Source: Alphaproteobacteria bacterium (GTDB lineage: Bacteria; Pseudomonadota; Alphaproteobacteria; UBA828). Taken from it: DNA of 64,000 nt. A program made the position numbers and the translations under genes. Location of the stretch: positions 1 through 64,000 of the forward strand of contig JAJDVB010000166.1 in assembly GCA_022826345.1 (NCBI GenBank), given 5' to 3'. Shown piece after piece: positions 44,145 through 53,936 of the stretch. The notes below the pieces were generated by a model. That model was given only the letters and a program-made list of their open reading frames with translations. It ran no database searches and was not told where the DNA came from. Every line of letters begins with the position of its first letter. The first letter of the stretch is position 1.

Positions 44145-46223
44145 CTAGTCCTCCTCGCCCAGGCGCAGGATGAGGTTCGCGCTCTTATCCACGCGCACCG
44201 ACCAGCCGGGCGGCACCACGGTGGTGGCATCGGTTTGCAGGATGACCGCTGGGCCGGCAAACGGCGCGTCAACCGGCAGCGCCTCGCGCCGGTAGAACGC
44301 CGTCTCGTAGCCTTCGAGCGCGCCGTCAACGCGGAAGACCGAGCGCGCGGTCTTGACCCGCGCCTCTTCCAGCGACCCGCCGGCGGGCGCAGCCGGGGCC
44401 GCGATCTTGGGCATGCGGCCGACGCCAGTAATGCGGATGTTCACGATCTCGATGGGGCTCTCGGTGAAGCAGTGGCCGTATTCCTGCTCGTGCAGAGCGT
44501 GGAAGGCCTGCCAGACCTCCTCCAACCCGGCCTCGTCCAGCTCGCCCGCCGGGAATGCGACGCGCAGCTCGTAGCCCTGGCCGACGTAGCGCAGATCGCC
44601 GGCGCGGCGCTCCTCCACCCGGTCCGCGCCGAGGCCGGCGGCCTCGTACTGCGCCAGGAGGTCACGGCTGAGCCGCGCGAAGTCGCTGTTGATCCGGCCG
44701 ATATCGACTGCGCCCTTGACCTGGAAGGCGGTCATGATCTGGTCGTACTTGAGGTCGGTGGTGAGCAGACCCGCCGCCGACGTGATGCCGGGATGGGGCG
44801 GCACCACGACCTCGGGCACGTCGAGCATCGCCGCGACCTCGGCGCCGTGGAGCGGCCCCGCTCCGCCGAACGCGACCAGCGAGAAGTCGCGCGGGTCCAG
44901 GCCCTTCTGCACCGTCTTGGAGCGGATGGCGTTGGCCATATTGCTGTTGACGATGGTGAGCACGCCTTCGGCGGCCTCGTGCTTGTCGACGCCAAGGGTC
45001 TCGGCAAGCTCCGTGAGCGCCTGATCGGCCCGCTCGGGCGCGAGAGTCATCTCGCCGCCGAGGAAGTTATCCGCATCCAGACGGCCGAGCACGAGGTTGG
45101 CGTCGGTAACCGTGGGCGAGTCGCCGCCTCTGCCGTAGCAGGCGGGGCCGGGCTCCGAGCCCGCGCTCTCCGGCCCCACCTTGAAGGCGCCGCCGGCATC
45201 GGTGCGGGCGATGCTGCCGCCGCCGGCGCCGATGGTCGTGATGTCGATCATCGGCACGAGCACCGGGTAGCCGCCGATCCAGGTGTCGCGCGCGGTGGCC
45301 TCGTTGTAGCGGCCGTCGATCACGATGCCGATGTCGGCACTGGTGCCGCCCACGTCGAAGGTGATGAGGCGGCGCCGGCCGGAATGCTCCGCCGCCCAGG
45401 CGCCGCCCAGCACGCCGGCGGCAGGCCCCGACATCAGCGTGATGACAGGCACGTCCGCCACCATCGCCGCGGTCGCGACGCCGCCGTTGGAGCCCATGAT
45501 GTGGAGATCGCCCGCGACACCGGCCTGCTTCAGCCGGTCCTCGAAGCGGCGCACGTAGTTGCGCACCTTGGGGCCGATAAAGGCGTTCATCGCCGCTGTG
45601 GTGAAGCGTTCGAACTCGCGGAACTGGGGCGCGACCCGGGCCGAGGTGGTGACGAAGGCCTCGGGCCATTCCTCCAGCACGATGGCCCGCGCGCGCTCCT
45701 CATGCGTGGGATCGATGTAGGCGAAGAGGAAGCAGATGGCGACCGCCTCCACGCCCTTGTCTCGCAGCGTCCGGGCGGCCTGTCGCACGCCTTCTTCGTC
45801 CAGGGGCTCCAGCACGTCGCCCTGCGGCGGCACCCGCCGCTCCTTCACGGTGAGGCGGTGGCGGCGGCGCACCAGCGGGCGCGCCTGCCACGGAATGTCT
45901 TGCATGATCGAGTAGTTCTGGGGCCGCTGATGCCGGCCGATATGGATGATGTCGCGGTAGCCGGCCGAGGTGATCATGCCGGTCTCGGCGCCGTCGTACT
46001 GGAGCACCGCGTTGGTGGAGATCGTGGTGCCGTGGAAGACGTGGGCGATGGCGTCGGGCGCCGTGCCGCTCCGCTCACAGAGCGCCGCGATGCCCGCGGC
46101 GGCGCCCTCGGAGGGGTCGTCCGGTGTGGTGGGCACCTTGTGGATCGCGCTCTCGCGCGTCTCGCTGTCGGTAATGATAAGGTCGGTGAAGGTGCCGCCG
46201 ACGTCGACGCCGATCAGCTTCAT
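44145..46223 (-). CDS. hyuA: Hydantoinase A / oxoprolinase subunit
   Basis: This 692-residue HyuA-family ATPase begins MKLIGVDVGGTFTDLIITD, the Hsp70/hexokinase-like phosphate loop. GTTISTNAVLQYDGA and FDVGGTSADIGIVIDG are further core motifs. Together with HyuB it hydrolyses a five-membered cyclic imide at the cost of ATP. It is the first gene of the hyuA-hyuB operon. Its start is 184 bases from a divergent alpha-hydroxy-acid oxidase, implying joint regulation. Confidence 0.92.
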   Translation of the reverse strand: MKLIGVDVGGTFTDLIITDSETRESAIHKVPTTPDDPSEGAAAGIAALCERSGTAPDAIAHVFHGTTISTNAVLQYDGAETGMITSAGYRDIIHIGRHQRPQNYSIMQDIPWQARPLVRRRHRLTVKERRVPPQGDVLEPLDEEGVRQAARTLRDKGVEAVAICFLFAYIDPTHEERARAIVLEEWPEAFVTTSARVAPQFREFERFTTAAMNAFIGPKVRNYVRRFEDRLKQAGVAGDLHIMGSNGGVATAAMVADVPVITLMSGPAAGVLGGAWAAEHSGRRRLITFDVGGTSADIGIVIDGRYNEATARDTWIGGYPVLVPMIDITTIGAGGGSIARTDAGGAFKVGPESAGSEPGPACYGRGGDSPTVTDANLVLGRLDADNFLGGEMTLAPERADQALTELAETLGVDKHEAAEGVLTIVNSNMANAIRSKTVQKGLDPRDFSLVAFGGAGPLHGAEVAAMLDVPEVVVPPHPGITSAAGLLTTDLKYDQIMTAFQVKGAVDIGRINSDFARLSRDLLAQYEAAGLGADRVEERRAGDLRYVGQGYELRVAFPAGELDEAGLEEVWQAFHALHEQEYGHCFTESPIEIVNIRITGVGRMPKIAAPAAPAGGSLEEARVKTARSVFRVDGALEGYETAFYRREALPVDAPFAGPAVILQTDATTVVPPGWSVRVDKSANLILRLGEED

Positions 46224-46407
46224 GGGCCGTCCGCTCGCTGTTGCGGCCCGGCGGCCGCACGTGAGTGTTGCGCGTTTGCCGCCGAGCGCTCTCGGCGGCG
46301 GCGCAGTGTCTTACCCGCGCCCGAGCGGGTCAAGCAAGCCAACCCGACGGCCCATGCACGGCGAGCGCACCCCGCCTATACTGCGCGCCGTCACGACGAG
46401 GATGAGG

Positions 46408-47784
46408 ATGGCGAGCGAACGCCAACCCCGTTGGCAACGGCGGGCCTACAACATCGCGACGCTTCGGGAGGAGTCCCGGCGCGTGCTGCCGCGTGCGGTC
46501 TTCGACTTCGTGGACGGCGGGGCAGGCGACGAGCACACGCTGCGCCGGAACGTCTCCGCCTTCGATGACGTCGACCTCTATCCCCGTCCGATCGGCGGCG
46601 CGCCGAGCCGCGACCTCTCGACCACGCTGCTGGGCCGGCGGCTTTCCATGCCGCTCATCGTCCCGCCCACGGGGCTCGCCGGGCTGCTGTGGCCCGACGG
46701 CGAGGCCGCCTCGGCGCGGGCTGCGACCAAGGCCGGCTCCATCTACTGCCTCAGCCACGGCTCGGTCTGCAGCCTGGAAGAGCTGGCCGGGACGGGGATC
46801 GAGCCCCTCTGGTTCCAGACATACATCTACAAGGACCGCGGGCTCACCCGCGAGATGGCGGCGCGCGCGGCGGCGGCCGGCTATGAGGCGCTGATCGTGA
46901 CCGTGGATACCCAGCTCCTCGGCAATCGCGAGCGCGACATCCGCAACGGCTTCGTCATCCCGCCCACGATGTCCGCCCGTGAGGTCGCCAACATGGCGAC
47001 CAAGCTGGGCTGGCTGTTCCGGATGCGCAGCACGATCCCCAAGATCACCTTCGGCAACTACCGCAGGCCGGACGGCGGCGAGGACCTCACCGCGCTCGCC
47101 ACGCGCATGGTAGGACTGCCGGACCCCGGCATTCAGTGGCGCGACATCGCCGACCTGCGCGCCGTCTGGAAGGGGCGGCTGCTGCTCAAGGGCATCCTCC
47201 ACCCGGCGGACGCGGTCGAGGCGGTGGCGAACGGCGTGGACGGGATGTTCGTCTCCAACCACGGCGGCCGTCAGCTCGACGGGGTGGCCGGTGCCGTGGA
47301 CGCTCTGCCGGCCGTGGCGGAGGCGGTGGCGGGCCGCGCGGCGCTGATCCTCGACGGCGGCATCAGGCGGGGCGCCCACATCGTCAAGGCGCTGGCGCTG
47401 GGCGCGGACTGCTGCTCCATCGGCAGGCCGCAGTTCTGGGGCCTCTCGGTCGCCGGCGAGGCGGGCGTGGCGCACGTCTTCGACATCTTCCGACGAGAGC
47501 TCGACCTCACCATGGGGCTCTGCGGGCTCCCCGACATCGCCTCGATCGGGCCGGACGTGCTGGCGCGCGGCACGGCGACCGAGACGGCCCGGCTCACCGC
47601 CGCGAGCGAGGCGGTCGCAGCGGCTGCCGTTGCAGTGGCGGAGTCGGGGACTGCCGCCAACAACGGCGACGGTGAAGACGCCGATGAGCGTGTCGAACCC
47701 GTGCCCGAGGTGGGCGGCCCGGCGGGGCCCGAGCCCACGCGCTACGGCGACTGGGAGCGCAAGGGCCGCGCCATCGATTTTTGA
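46408..47784 (+). CDS. FMN-dependent alpha-hydroxy-acid oxidase/dehydrogenase
   Basis: This 458-residue enzyme of the glycolate oxidase / L-lactate dehydrogenase group oxidises an alpha-hydroxy acid with FMN. FMN-site parts are LSHGSVCSLEELAG, TVDTQLLGNRERD and KGILHPADAVEA. The catalytic His lies in VSNHGGRQLDGVAGAVDALP and the FMN-phosphate region in ALILDGGIRRGAHIVKALALGA. The last 70 residues form an Ala/Glu/Gly-rich tail not usual for the family. ATG 46408 is favoured by GAGG six bases upstream; an ATG two codons earlier is too close. Confidence 0.9.
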   Translation: MASERQPRWQRRAYNIATLREESRRVLPRAVFDFVDGGAGDEHTLRRNVSAFDDVDLYPRPIGGAPSRDLSTTLLGRRLSMPLIVPPTGLAGLLWPDGEAASARAATKAGSIYCLSHGSVCSLEELAGTGIEPLWFQTYIYKDRGLTREMAARAAAAGYEALIVTVDTQLLGNRERDIRNGFVIPPTMSAREVANMATKLGWLFRMRSTIPKITFGNYRRPDGGEDLTALATRMVGLPDPGIQWRDIADLRAVWKGRLLLKGILHPADAVEAVANGVDGMFVSNHGGRQLDGVAGAVDALPAVAEAVAGRAALILDGGIRRGAHIVKALALGADCCSIGRPQFWGLSVAGEAGVAHVFDIFRRELDLTMGLCGLPDIASIGPDVLARGTATETARLTAASEAVAAAAVAVAESGTAANNGDGEDADERVEPVPEVGGPAGPEPTRYGDWERKGRAIDF

Positions 47785-47794
47785 GCGCGAGGCA

Positions 47795-48430
47795 CTATCC
47801 CCCGTGTCGGGCTGACCAGCGTTCGGGGTCGGCGAGGAAGGCGCGGACCTCTTCAAGCCCCTGCTCGTCGACGCGCCTGCGGCTAAGCGCCACTGCCAGC
47901 AGCGTGTCGAGATCGCAGATGGCGGTGAGCGCGAGTCCGGACTCTTCCAGCGCCCGCTGCGCCGACGCGCCGGCACGCGAGAACAGCACGCTCACCCGGT
48001 CCACCTCGGCGCCCGCGTCCCGCAGCGCTTGCGCGAAGACGAGGATGCTGCCGGCGGTGGAGATCAGGTCCTCGATCAGATGGACCCGCTCGCCGGCGAC
48101 GCTGCCGCCCTCGATGCGGCCTGCGGTGCCGTGCGTCTTGGCCTCGGCCCGGACGTAGACCATGGGCAGCGCCAGCCGGTCGGCGACGAGGGTGGCGAAA
48201 GGGACGCCTGCGGTGACACCGCCGGCGATGACCGTGGCGCCCGACTGCGGCACGGTGGCCGCCAGCGCCGCCGCGGCCCGCGTGCGGCCTTCGGGTCGCG
48301 ACAGGATCAGCCGGCAGTTCACGTAGAAGGGTGCCAGGAGCCCCGAGGTGAGGCGGAACGGCGCCTCGGGCCGCACCAGGAAGGCGCCGGTATCGAGCAG
48401 GACCGCCGCGATCTCCTCCGCCTTGCTCAT
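47795..48430 (-). CDS. pyrE: Orotate phosphoribosyltransferase
   Basis: This 211-residue enzyme transfers phosphoribosyl from PRPP to orotate in UMP synthesis. FRLTSGLLAPFYVNCRLI and VYVRAEAKTHGTAGRIEGG are the orotate-side motifs, and the PRPP loop reads RVHLIEDLISTAGSIL, with IEDL in place of the commoner VDDV. Its start is 80 bases from the divergent pyrF, and it ends 10 bases from the alpha-hydroxy-acid oxidase stop. Start ATG at 48430 follows GGGGA. Confidence 0.9.
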   Translation of the reverse strand: MSKAEEIAAVLLDTGAFLVRPEAPFRLTSGLLAPFYVNCRLILSRPEGRTRAAAALAATVPQSGATVIAGGVTAGVPFATLVADRLALPMVYVRAEAKTHGTAGRIEGGSVAGERVHLIEDLISTAGSILVFAQALRDAGAEVDRVSVLFSRAGASAQRALEESGLALTAICDLDTLLAVALSRRRVDEQGLEEVRAFLADPERWSARHGG

Positions 48431-48510
48431 CAGTGTCCCCTGCCCTTTCGCTCTCCGGTCGTCCCCCGCCAAGCACGAGGGTAGACTATTCCCGCCTCGA
48501 CAGGTTGCTC

Positions 48511-49236
48511 ATGCCGAACGTCTCTCTCTATTGCGCCCTCGATGCGCGCGACCGGGCCGCGGTCGAGCGGCTCGCCGCCCTGCTCGCGCAGGCGGTGGGC
48601 GGCCTCAAGCTCGGGCTGGAGTATTTCTGTGCGCACGGGCCGGAGGGCGTGAGGGCAGTGCGCGCCGCCGGCCGGCCGCTCTTCCTCGACCTCAAGCTGC
48701 ACGACATCCCGAACACCGTCGCGGGTGCCGTGCGCAGCGCGGTCGCGCTGGAGCCGCACTACCTCACCGTCCACGCGGCCGGGGGCGTCGCCATGATGGG
48801 GGCAGCGCGCGAGGCCGCGGAGGAGGAAGCCGCGCGCCAGGGCGTCGCCCCGCCCAACCTGCTCGGCGTGACCGTGCTCACAAGCCTCGACGATGCTGCG
48901 CTGGCGCGCCAGGGCGTCGCGGGCTCCACGCACGATCAGGTGCTGCGCCTCGCAGGGCTGGCCCACGAGGCGGGGCTGGCGGGCGTGATCGCGAGCCCGA
49001 AGGAGGTGGCGACGCTGCGCGCGGCGCACGGCCCGGATTTCCACATCGTCGTTCCCGGCATTCGCCCGGCAAGCGGCGCCGGCAGCGACAAGGGCGATCA
49101 AGCGCGGGTCGCGACGCCGGCCGATGCGGCGCGCGCCGGCGCGACGGCGCTGGTGGTCGGCCGCCCGATCACGCAGGCGCCCGATCCGCTCGTCGCAGCC
49201 CGCGCCATCGCGGAGGAGATCGCGGCCGTCTCGTGA
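48511..49236 (+). CDS. pyrF: Orotidine 5'-phosphate decarboxylase
   Basis: This 241-residue enzyme decarboxylates OMP to UMP, the last step of de novo pyrimidine synthesis. MPNVSLYCALDARDRAAVERL opens the TIM barrel. The catalytic Lys-Asp array is in LFLDLKLHDIPNTV, and IRPASGAGSDKGDQARVATPADA carries the phosphate loop. The final 46 codons are antisense to the extended pyrD frame. Confidence 0.93.
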   Translation: MPNVSLYCALDARDRAAVERLAALLAQAVGGLKLGLEYFCAHGPEGVRAVRAAGRPLFLDLKLHDIPNTVAGAVRSAVALEPHYLTVHAAGGVAMMGAAREAAEEEAARQGVAPPNLLGVTVLTSLDDAALARQGVAGSTHDQVLRLAGLAHEAGLAGVIASPKEVATLRAAHGPDFHIVVPGIRPASGAGSDKGDQARVATPADAARAGATALVVGRPITQAPDPLVAARAIAEEIAAVS

Positions 49237-50327
49237 CCAGGCGCAGTGGGCGCGCGGTGGTCGGCGCCGACCGCCTCTGCCAACGAGGCGAAGCCGTCGG
49301 CCGCGAGCAGCCGCGCGAGCCCCTGTGTGATCTCGCCGACGAGACGCGGCCCCCAGTAGACGAGCGCGGTGTAAAGCTGCACGAGGCTCGCGCCCGCACG
49401 GATGCGGGCGTAGGTCGCGTCGGCCGAATCGATCCCGCCCACCCCGACCAACGGCAGGCGGCCGCCGCTCAGAGCATAGGCGCGGCGCAGCACATCCAGC
49501 GCGCGCGGTGCCAGCGGCGGGCCGCTGAGACCGCCCTCCTCCGCTCGGCGGCGCGAGACCAGGCCGGTCGGGCGGGCCGTCGTCGTGTTGGTGAGGATCA
49601 GGCCGGCGACGGGCGCATCCTCGATGGCCTCAATCAGCGCCGCCAGGGCCGCGTCATCGATCTCCGGCGCGAGCTTGAGCAGGATGGGCGGCGCGCGGTC
49701 GAGACATGCGTGGGCATCCACCAGCGCGTCCAGCAGGCGGTGGAGCGCGTCGCCCGCCTGCCACGCCCGCAGCCCCGGCGTGTTGGGCGAGGAGACGTTG
49801 ACCGCCACGTAGTCGGCGAGCGCCGCCACGCGCGTCAGGCCGGCAGCATAGTCGCGCGCGGGATCGGCGCTCTCCTTGTTGACGCCGATGTTGATCCCGA
49901 GCGGGCGGTGGGACGCGCCGTTCTTGCGGCGCCATTGTTCCAGGCGCGTCGCAACGACCTCCAGGCCGGCGCTGTTGAAGCCCATCCGGTTGATCAGCGC
50001 GCGCTCCCGCCTGAGGCGAAAGAGCCTGGGCCGCGGATTGCCCGGCTGCGGCTCGGGCGTCACCGTGCCCGCCTCGCCGAAGCCGAGGCCAAGCCGAGCC
50101 GCCGCGTCGGGGCAGCGGACGTCCTTGTCGAAGCCGGCGGCGAGTCCCAAGGGCGTCGGGAAGCGCAGGCCCCAGAGCGTCACCGCAAGCGCCGGGTCGG
50201 GCGGCGGTGGCGCCGGCGGCCGCCCCAGCCTGAGCAGGGTGAGCGCCGCATTGTGCGCCATCTCCGGCGGCAGGCACCGGAGGCCGGCGGTGGCGATGTC
50301 GGCGTAGGACACGGCGCGCCGCTCCAC
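49098..50327 (-). CDS. pyrD: Dihydroorotate dehydrogenase (quinone), class 2, with C-terminal extension
   Basis: This membrane-associated class 2 enzyme (409 residues) oxidises dihydroorotate with quinone. LRFPTPLGLAAGFDKD, NRMGFNSAGLEVV, NVSSPNTPGLRAWQ, LVGVGGIDS and IRAGASLVQLYTALVYWGP are all canonical. Homology ends near VGADHR. A 51-residue tail rich in Ala, Thr and Ser follows, encoded antisense to pyrF. The tail probably arose by loss of the original stop codon just outside pyrF. It starts 2 bases after pyrC. Confidence 0.9.
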   Translation of the reverse strand: MERRAVSYADIATAGLRCLPPEMAHNAALTLLRLGRPPAPPPPDPALAVTLWGLRFPTPLGLAAGFDKDVRCPDAAARLGLGFGEAGTVTPEPQPGNPRPRLFRLRRERALINRMGFNSAGLEVVATRLEQWRRKNGASHRPLGINIGVNKESADPARDYAAGLTRVAALADYVAVNVSSPNTPGLRAWQAGDALHRLLDALVDAHACLDRAPPILLKLAPEIDDAALAALIEAIEDAPVAGLILTNTTTARPTGLVSRRRAEEGGLSGPPLAPRALDVLRRAYALSGGRLPLVGVGGIDSADATYARIRAGASLVQLYTALVYWGPRLVGEITQGLARLLAADGFASLAEAVGADHRAPTAPGHETAAISSAMARAATSGSGACVIGRPTTSAVAPARAASAGVATRA

Positions 50328-50329
50328 CT

Positions 50330-51631
<1,302 letters not shown>

Positions 51632-51645
51632 GCGCGCTCTCCTGC

Positions 51646-52608
51646 TCAGAATACCGGCGCCGGTCCGAGGTTGCGGCTCAGCGCGTCGAGGCAGCCCTGG
51701 CGCACGGCCACGCCGAGCTCGACCTGATCGAGGATGGCGCTGCGGGTGATGTCGTCGGCGACTTCGCTGTCGATCTCGACGCCCCGGTTCATGGGCCCGG
51801 GATGGAGGATCAGCGCGTTCTCCCGCGCTTGCGCGAGCTTGGCCCGGTCGAGGCCGTAGAAGCGGAAGTACTCGCGGACCGACGGCACGAAGGTGCCCTG
51901 CATGCGCTCCTGTTGCAGGCGCAGCATCATGATGACGTCGCAGCCCGCGAGCCCGGCCCGCATGTCGTGGAAGATCTCGACTCCCATGCGCTCGATCGCC
52001 GCCGGCACCAGTGTGGGCGGCGCGACGATGCGCACCCCCGCCCCCATGGTGTTGAGCAGCAGGATGTTGGAGCGGGCAACCCGGCTGTGCATCACGTCGC
52101 CGCAGATGGCGACCCGGAGCCCTTCGATCCGGCCGAAGCGGTGGCGGATGGTGAGCGCATCCAGCAGTGCCTGGGTGGGATGCTCGTGGCTGCCGTCGCC
52201 CGCGTTGATGACGCCGCACTCGACGTGATTGGCGAGCAGCAGGGCGGCGCCGGCATCCGGGTGGCGCACGATCAGCATGTCCGGGTGCATGGCGTTCAGC
52301 GTCATCGCCGTGTCGATCAGCGTCTCGCCCTTCTTGATTGCCGAGCTCGCCACCGCAATGTTGATGACGTCGGCGCCGAGCCGCTTGCCCGCAAGCTCGA
52401 ACGAGGTGCGCGTGCGGGTCGAGGTCTCGAAGAAGAGCAGCACGACCGTGCGCCCGCCGAGCAGGCTCTTGCGCTTCTGCACCTCGCGGTTGAGCGCGAC
52501 GTAGCCTTCGGAGAGATCGAGCAGGTGGGTGATGGCGCCTGCGGAAAGCCCCTCGATCCCCAGCAGATGCCGGTTGCTGAAGATCGATGGCAGGAGCGCA
52601 GGCTGCAT
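51646..52608 (-). CDS. pyrB: Aspartate carbamoyltransferase catalytic subunit
   Basis: This 320-residue enzyme condenses carbamoyl phosphate and aspartate. Its carbamoyl-phosphate site STRTRTS lies in [34 protein letters not shown] and [13 protein letters not shown] are standard. No pyrI gene is present, so regulation by a regulatory subunit is not expected. It is first gene of pyrB-pyrC-pyrD on the minus strand. Its upstream region (52609 onward) holds the large repeat block, so the promoter lies just before a mobile-DNA boundary. Confidence 0.94.
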   Translation of the reverse strand: MQPALLPSIFSNRHLLGIEGLSAGAITHLLDLSEGYVALNREVQKRKSLLGGRTVVLLFFETSTRTRTSFELAGKRLGADVINIAVASSAIKKGETLIDTAMTLNAMHPDMLIVRHPDAGAALLLANHVECGVINAGDGSHEHPTQALLDALTIRHRFGRIEGLRVAICGDVMHSRVARSNILLLNTMGAGVRIVAPPTLVPAAIERMGVEIFHDMRAGLAGCDVIMMLRLQQERMQGTFVPSVREYFRFYGLDRAKLAQARENALILHPGPMNRGVEIDSEVADDITRSAILDQVELGVAVRQGCLDALSRNLGPAPVF

Positions 52609-52840
52609 CACTACACCTTGTAGGCGCACGCCGGCCGATATGCAAGGGGTAGCGGTTACGGGTGCGTCGGCGGGCCGCCGGTGCGCTATGGCGGCCGCCC
52701 GCCTCCAATCATTTTCGTCATGGCCGGGCCTGCCCGGACTCGTTCCGGATATCCACGCATCCATTCATCCATGCGATCACCTTCCCACGGGCGGACATCG
52801 CGGAGTCGTTCGCACGCGCTTGCTCTGCCTCCCCATCCCG

Positions 52841-53271
52841 TCATGCGCGGACTTGATCCGCGCATCTCTCTCAGCCGGGCCCGCCATGCGTTGGGCAAGC
52901 ACGTGGATGCCCCGAACAAGTCGGGGCATGACGACACGAGGGGGCGGACAGGCCGAAAGAACGCCCCGCGACGAAAGCGGGATACCGCGACTCATTAATA
53001 TCATGCGGGATTCGCTGGGATTGAGCGGGATTCGCCGGGATCAAAGTGGGATTAAGTGAGATAAGCGGGATTCCACGGCAACGTTTTCTGCCCGAGAGTC
53101 GCCCAAGTGCCCGCCCGGCGTTCCCGTCATCGCGCACCCAACGCACGTGGAGAATGCGTCGCGCCCCGCAACATCCGTCGCACGCGATGCCCCATCCCGT
53201 CATGCGCGGACATGCCCGGACTCGTTCCGGGTACCCGGCCAGCTCCGGTAACCACGCCCTCCCTCGCACCG
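52841..53271 (+). repeat. Tandem duplication, unit 1
   Basis: The first of two near-identical units of about 420-431 bp, beginning TCATGCGCGGACTTGATCCG. It includes the GGACAGGCCGAAAGAACGCC block, the GGGATT array and the CCCGCAACATCCGTCGCACG block. Small indels explain the varying offset. Confidence 0.75.
53013..53078 (+). repeat. GGGATT short tandem array (unit 1)
   Basis: GGGATT recurs every 10-12 bases (GGGATTCGCT, GGGATTGAGC, GGGATTCGCC, then GGGATC, GGGATT, GGGATT). The second duplication unit has a matching but diverged array at 53427-53498. Confidence 0.7.
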
Positions 53272-53672
53272 TCATGCGCGGACTTGATCCGCGCATCCAT
53301 GTCAGGCGGCACGACGGAAGCACGTGGATGCCCCGAACAAGTCGGGGCATGACGACACGAGGGGGCGGACAGGCCGAAAGAACGCCCCGCGACGAAAGCG
53401 GGATACCGCGCCTCCTCAAGTTCATGCGGGATTCGCCGGGATTAGGTGGGATTCGCCGGGATAAAGTGGGATCAAGTGAGATAAGCGGGATTCCACGGCA
53501 GCGTTTTCTTCCCGAGAGTCGCCCAAGTGCCCGCCCGACGTTCCCGTCATCGCGCACCCAACGCGCGTGGACAGTGCGTCGCGCCCCGCAACATCCGTCG
53601 CACGCGATGCCCCATCCCGCCATGCGCGGACCTGCCCGGACGTGCCCGGACTTGTTCCGGGTATCCGGGTAT
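53272..53672 (+). repeat. Tandem duplication, unit 2
   Basis: The second unit, with the same order of blocks as unit 1 and scattered substitutions. It is followed by a CGGACTTGTTCCGGGTATCC repeat unit and then the integrase leader. Confidence 0.75.
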
Positions 53673-53807
53673 CCGCGCATCCATATGGCAACCCCATCGG
53701 CTACGACCCATTCGCTCGCCTACCGCATGCCGCGATCCTCTCACGGCCCGCGCTCGACAGGCACCGCACCATAGTATTGGGAATATGCCCCTAGACGACG
53801 AGAGAGA

Positions 53808-53872
53808 TACGATATTGTACTCACATCAGTGCTTTATGGACATCCTCTTGCGGACAGGAATACGATATCGTA
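53808..53872. promoter_or_regulatory. Pair of palindromes before the integrase gene
   Basis: TACGATATTGTA (53808-53819) and the perfect palindrome TACGATATCGTA (53861-53872) lie 53 bp apart, about five helical turns, so they face the same side of DNA. They precede the integrase start by 65 bases. They are candidates for operator or integrase arm sites. Confidence 0.6.
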
Positions 53873-53936
53873 CGCTCCGGTTCGCGTTCTGCGGGTACCT
53901 ATATGGCGCCCGGCACCAGCAGGAAAGATCAGCACC

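Larger units (their letters stand above)
52609..53806. repeat. Repeat-rich intergenic block between pyrB and the integrase
   Basis: About 1.2 kb with no credible gene. It consists of palindromic REP-like units such as GTCATGCGCGGACTTGATCCGCGCATC (two copies), variants of CGGACTCGTTCCGGGTA, and a longer sequence duplicated at an offset of about 420 bases. Small protein-like frames seen on both strands are translations of the palindromes. Confidence 0.75.

Noticed and set aside
43932..46568. An 878-codon plus-strand frame opposite hyuB and hyuA
   Set aside because: Fully antisense to two well-supported genes, with no family signature.
46330..47976. A 548-codon minus-strand frame opposite the alpha-hydroxy-acid oxidase
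   Set aside because: Antisense to a gene with clear FMN-enzyme motifs; no domain visible.
52841..53672. Repeated units considered as a CRISPR array
   Set aside because: Repeats are long, duplicated only twice, palindromic and without regular unique spacers; no cas gene is near.
52689..53697. Several overlapping protein-like frames between pyrB and the integrase (for example ending RGMTTRGGGQAERTPRDESG)
   Set aside because: They repeat the same phrase in two places and are translations of palindromic repeats, not genes.
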